Below are positions 6,391 through 7,904 of a stretch of 7,904 bases of DNA, piece after piece; the first letter of the stretch is position 1, and the number at the start of each line of letters is the position of its first letter. The DNA is taken from NCBI GenBank assembly GCA_947630075.1, contig CANRGF010000044.1, forward strand, positions 1 to 7,904, read 5' to 3'. A model generated the notes under the pieces. That model had not been told where the DNA came from. It made no database searches and worked only from the letters and a program-made list of their open reading frames with translations. The DNA comes from an uncultured Clostridia bacterium. GTDB lineage: Bacteria; Bacillota; Clostridia; Christensenellales; UBA1242. The translations under genes and the position numbers were made by a program.

Positions 6391-7143
6391 ATGAAAAAAG
6401 AATTTGAAGATTTATTTAATTACAATTATGGCAAAACGGATTATACGCCCGATGAGATGATTGCGGCAAAAAGATTGCTGGATATTAGAGATCAGCAAAA
6501 CTCTATACCAACCGATATTGTGCTTTGGCTGTCGCCATTGCTAATAATTGCGTGCATTGTGAATTTGTTTTATCCAATATTCATGACGCAAACAATCGCT
6601 GTGTTGGCTTACTTGGCGGCAATCCCGGCAGTTATCAATGTGGCAGTGAAGATTCGTGAACAGGTGATAAAAAGCAAGTTCATGAAAGAATATGAGGTTT
6701 CCAACGAAGATATTAAAGATATGCTTCAAGACGAGCAAACTATTCTAAAACTAGAAGAACTCGTTGAGGTTATCAACCAGCAAATCACCACTAATGATTT
6801 TAATCTCAACCTTGAAAATAACAAGTCAAAGGCCTTAGAAGACAATGAAGTTGAAAGCATAATAACCAATGATTTGAATTTGGTGGCAGAATATATGAGT
6901 GAAGGCAATTTAATTACCTCATTAAATGCAAGAGGAGTTAAAAAGAATACAGTTAAACATCAAGGCAACGGTATGCTAAATAAAATAGTTTCAGATAAAA
7001 CAACCCTTGCCGAAGAAAAAGCTCAACCACACGCAGAAGTCAAAAAATCTAGCACCACAAAAAAGACAACTGCCACCAGAAGAGCCTCCAAACCTAGAAA
7101 AAGCACACAAGAAGAAGAAAACTCTGAGAGCAAAGCACTTTAA
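6391..7143 (+). CDS. Two-helix membrane protein with basic Lys/Thr/Ser tail, function unknown
   Basis: I do not recognise this 250-residue protein. Residues 1-42 are polar. Two hydrophobic helices (about 43-63 and 67-88, joined by FYPIFMTQT) would form a hairpin in the membrane with both ends in the cytoplasm. Residues about 90-175 are charged and probably helical (YEVSNEDIKDMLQDEQTILK and following). Residues about 205-250 are low-complexity, rich in Lys, Thr, Ser, Arg and Ala (KKSSTTKKTTATRRASKPRK), like histone H1-type or nucleic-acid-binding tails, ending in acidic EEENSESKAL. AGGTGG five bases before the ATG at 6391 supports this start over GTG codons at 6382 and 6385, the latter lying within that site. 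It is probably co-transcribed with serS and ends in a terminator. Being next to a putative origin, a link between membrane and nucleoid is conceivable but unproven. Confidence 0.85.
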   Translation: MKKEFEDLFNYNYGKTDYTPDEMIAAKRLLDIRDQQNSIPTDIVLWLSPLLIIACIVNLFYPIFMTQTIAVLAYLAAIPAVINVAVKIREQVIKSKFMKEYEVSNEDIKDMLQDEQTILKLEELVEVINQQITTNDFNLNLENNKSKALEDNEVESIITNDLNLVAEYMSEGNLITSLNARGVKKNTVKHQGNGMLNKIVSDKTTLAEEKAQPHAEVKKSSTTKKTTATRRASKPRKSTQEEENSESKAL

Positions 7144-7158
7144 GTGCTTTTTTCTTTT
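7132..7158 (+). terminator. Rho-independent terminator of the serS operon
   Basis: AAAGCAC (7132-7138) pairs with GTGCTTT (7144-7150) around the loop TTTAA, followed by a T-rich run (7148-7158). The loop contains the stop codon, so the last codons of the upstream gene are part of the terminator. Confidence 0.9.
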
Positions 7159-7179
7159 ATATTATATAGTTATAAATAA

Positions 7180-7213
7180 ATATATATTATATACACATAT
7201 ATATAATATATAT
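7180..7213. repeat. AT-only inverted repeat, candidate unwinding element
   Basis: The arm at 7180-7193 pairs perfectly with 7200-7213 (14 bp, all A/T), with the loop CACATA. It sits in a strongly AT-rich tract of about 70 bases after the serS terminator. It could melt easily or extrude as a cruciform; with A/T-only bases part of the symmetry may be chance. Confidence 0.6.
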
Positions 7214-7243
7214 AAAGAAAAAATAATCTTTAAACCCATATTT

Positions 7244-7257
7244 TTTACGCAAAGATA
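7244..7257 (+). repeat. TTTRCGCAAAGATA motif copy
   Basis: TTTACGCAAAGATA, identical to the copy at 7422-7435. It lies just after the AT-rich tract. Confidence 0.8.
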
Positions 7258-7270
7258 ATATAATTGTTAG

Positions 7271-7282
7271 TTGGCTAGCCAA
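7271..7282. repeat. 12-bp perfect palindrome TTGGCTAGCCAA
   Basis: The sequence is its own reverse complement. Eight of its bases (GCTAGCCA, 7274-7281) recur at 7664-7671. It could be a dimer binding site; role unknown. Confidence 0.5.
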
Positions 7283-7421
7283 ATGCCAATGCAAAGAGTA
7301 GGGGAAAGAATTAACACGATGTCTATTATAGATTAAAGTCAATTCATTTGAAGAGAAACCGATGTTACACAACACCAACACAACAATTAGAAATGAAATT
7401 ATGATTATAAAATATTGTGTT

Positions 7422-7435
7422 TTTACGCAAAGATA
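7422..7435 (+). repeat. TTTRCGCAAAGATA motif copy
   Basis: TTTACGCAAAGATA, same orientation as the next copy 38 bases downstream. Confidence 0.8.
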
Positions 7436-7459
7436 CTAAAATTTGATTTATTTGAAGGT

Positions 7460-7473
7460 TTTGCGCAAAGATA
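7460..7473 (+). repeat. TTTRCGCAAAGATA motif copy
   Basis: TTTGCGCAAAGATA. The core TTTGCGCAAA is itself a perfect palindrome, while the GATA flank gives the site a direction. Confidence 0.8.
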
Positions 7474-7525
7474 ATGTTTTGATGATAAAAGACAGATTTT
7501 GAGATAAACCAACAAATTAAGACAT

Positions 7526-7570
7526 GGGCTCAAACATATTATTTGATAAAGCTGGCAGGTTTGGGCTCAA
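7526..7570. repeat. Direct repeat GGGCTCAA, two copies
   Basis: GGGCTCAA occurs at 7526-7533 and 7563-7570, 37 bases apart, in the otherwise featureless middle of the gene-free region. It is short and may be chance. Confidence 0.35.
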
Positions 7571-7641
7571 TTTCAAACTTGATATGATATAAAAAGGGAA
7601 AGGCGTTAAATCTGCGCTCAGACAAATTTGCCATAAAACAG

Positions 7642-7657
7642 ATGACTAATTGGTCAT
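7642..7657. repeat. Near-perfect palindrome ATGACTAATTGGTCAT
   Basis: Sixteen bases with a single mismatched pair around the centre AATT, consistent with a site for a dimeric DNA-binding protein. No family recognised. Confidence 0.45.
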
Positions 7658-7677
7658 TCAGAAGCTAGCCATGAAAC

Positions 7678-7689
7678 TTTGCAAAGATA
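7678..7689 (+). repeat. Shortened TTTRCGCAAAGATA motif copy
   Basis: TTTGCAAAGATA equals the motif with two bases missing from the GCGC core. It keeps the flanks exactly and is followed by ACC. It may be a decayed copy. Confidence 0.5.
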
Positions 7690-7700
7690 ACCAAAAGGCA

Positions 7701-7719
7701 ATCGAACATTTATCGAACA
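7701..7719. repeat. Tandem ATCGAACA, 11-bp period
   Basis: ATCGAACA occurs at 7701-7708 and 7712-7719, about one helical turn apart. The CGAAC part recalls half of an SOS box, but the GTTC partner half is absent. Confidence 0.35.
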
Positions 7720-7774
7720 GCAATTGGAACTCTAAAAACCTTAAGCCATTAAAACCAGGGTCTAAAATCATGCG

Positions 7775-7783
7775 TGTGGACAA
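7775..7783 (-). promoter_or_regulatory. DnaA box (one mismatch)
   Basis: The minus strand reads TTGTCCACA, one change from the consensus TTATCCACA. It faces the next box, and together they form an inverted repeat (GTGTGGA and TCCACAC ends at 7774-7801). Confidence 0.65.
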
Positions 7784-7791
7784 AAACCTAG

Positions 7792-7800
7792 TTTTCCACA
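7792..7800 (+). promoter_or_regulatory. DnaA box (one mismatch)
   Basis: TTTTCCACA differs from TTATCCACA at one position and lies 8 bases from the opposite-facing box at 7775-7783. Confidence 0.65.
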
Positions 7801-7811
7801 CCGATTTAGGC

Positions 7812-7849
7812 ATATCTTTGCGCAAAAGAAGGCTTTTGCGCAAAGATAT
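7812..7849. repeat. Inverted pair of TTTGCGCAAAGATA motifs, perfect 17-bp arms
   Basis: ATATCTTTGCGCAAAAG (7812-7828) is the exact reverse complement of CTTTTGCGCAAAGATAT (7833-7849), with AAGG between. The two 14-base motif copies are 7813-7826 (minus) and 7835-7848 (plus), 8 bases apart. It lies between DnaA boxes. No T-run follows and no gene precedes it, so it is not an ordinary terminator. Confidence 0.9.
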
Positions 7850-7877
7850 ATGTAAAACTCTGTGCACTACCCTTTAG

Positions 7878-7886
7878 TTATCCACA
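7878..7886 (+). promoter_or_regulatory. DnaA box (perfect consensus)
   Basis: TTATCCACA matches the consensus exactly. A weaker match with two changes, TTTTCCCCA, follows at 7892-7900 in the same orientation, close to the window end. Confidence 0.75.
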
Positions 7887-7904
7887 AAGACTTTTCCCCA
7901 CCCT

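Larger units (their letters stand above)
7144..7904. other. Gene-free region, candidate oriC / dnaA upstream region
   Basis: About 760 bases hold no reading frame with a ribosome binding site and recognisable protein. What is here: an AT-only stretch with a long hairpin (about 7155-7230) that could serve as an unwinding element, three good DnaA boxes at 7775-7886 plus a weak one at 7892, six copies or near-copies of TTTRCGCAAAGATA, and several palindromes and short direct repeats. Serine-tRNA synthetase genes often lie near the origin in Bacillota, and the minus-strand bias of the left part fits genes read away from an origin at the right. If correct, dnaA would be expected beyond 7904. Alternatively this is only the dnaA promoter, or a regulatory repeat cluster with chance DnaA boxes. 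Confidence 0.6.

Noticed and set aside
7007..7258. A plus-strand frame of 83 codons over the end of the membrane-protein gene
   Set aside because: It is a shifted reading of the Lys-rich tail that continues through the terminator and AT-rich tract.
7187..7381. A 64-codon minus-strand frame in the gene-free region
   Set aside because: No ribosome binding site, low-complexity end from the AT tract, and it crosses a repeated motif copy and a palindrome.
7260..7640. Structured RNA such as SRP RNA, 6S RNA, RNase P RNA or a tRNA
   Set aside because: I searched by eye for their conserved segments and cloverleaf patterns and found none.
7701..7719. SOS box at the tandem ATCGAACA
   Set aside because: Only one half (CGAAC) is present, twice in the same direction; the inverted GTTC half is missing.
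7812..7849. Inverted motif pair as a transcription terminator
   Set aside because: No T-run follows on either strand and no gene ends nearby; the arms match a motif found singly elsewhere.
7650..7877. Open frames of about 70-75 codons on both strands near the window end
   Set aside because: No ribosome binding site, no recognisable protein, and both frames run through DnaA boxes and the inverted motif pair; they are open by chance.
7244..7904. CRISPR array from the repeated motif
   Set aside because: Copies are 14-15 bases, in both orientations and irregularly spaced, with no cas genes.

Overview
The window is AT-rich bacterial chromosomal DNA with strong AGGAG-type ribosome binding sites, sigma-A-type promoters (TTGACT/TATAAT, some with an extended TG -10), a Gram-positive-type LexA operator and short intergenic gaps. 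This points to a low-GC member of the Bacillota, probably an uncultured gut-type clostridial or related lineage; I cannot name a species. All Trp codons checked in serS are TGG and no gene ends in TGA.

Left part (1-4980), all genes on the minus strand, three units. (a) A padR operon: a PadR-type repressor fused to a long acidic linker and a four-helix membrane domain, then a BcrA-type ABC ATPase, then an ABC-2 permease cut by the window edge. (b) A lexA-mmcQ operon with a LexA operator over its own -35 box. (c) A lone tyrosine recombinase of about 350 residues that looks like a single-protein Xer (XerS-like) enzyme.

Right part (5010-7158), plus strand: serS (seryl-tRNA synthetase) followed by a gene for a two-helix membrane protein of unknown function with a Lys/Thr/Ser-rich basic tail. 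A Rho-independent terminator overlaps the end of that gene.

From 7144 to the end there is no credible gene. Instead there is an AT-only hairpin/AT-rich stretch, three good DnaA boxes in the last 130 bases, several palindromes, and repeated copies of a motif TTTTRCGCAAAGATA. This looks like a replication origin or the regulatory region just before dnaA. The same motif occurs twice more in the window, both in the divergent control region between the recombinase gene and serS: one copy fills the -35/-10 spacer of the recombinase promoter, the other abuts the serS -35 box. Two oriC-side copies form a perfect 17-bp inverted repeat, leaving 8 bp between the 14-mers, a geometry like a tyrosine-recombinase core site.

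The most interesting possibility is that one DNA-binding protein (the recombinase itself, or an unknown regulator) links the recombinase/serS control region to the putative origin. All of this is from reading the sequence; no searches were run.
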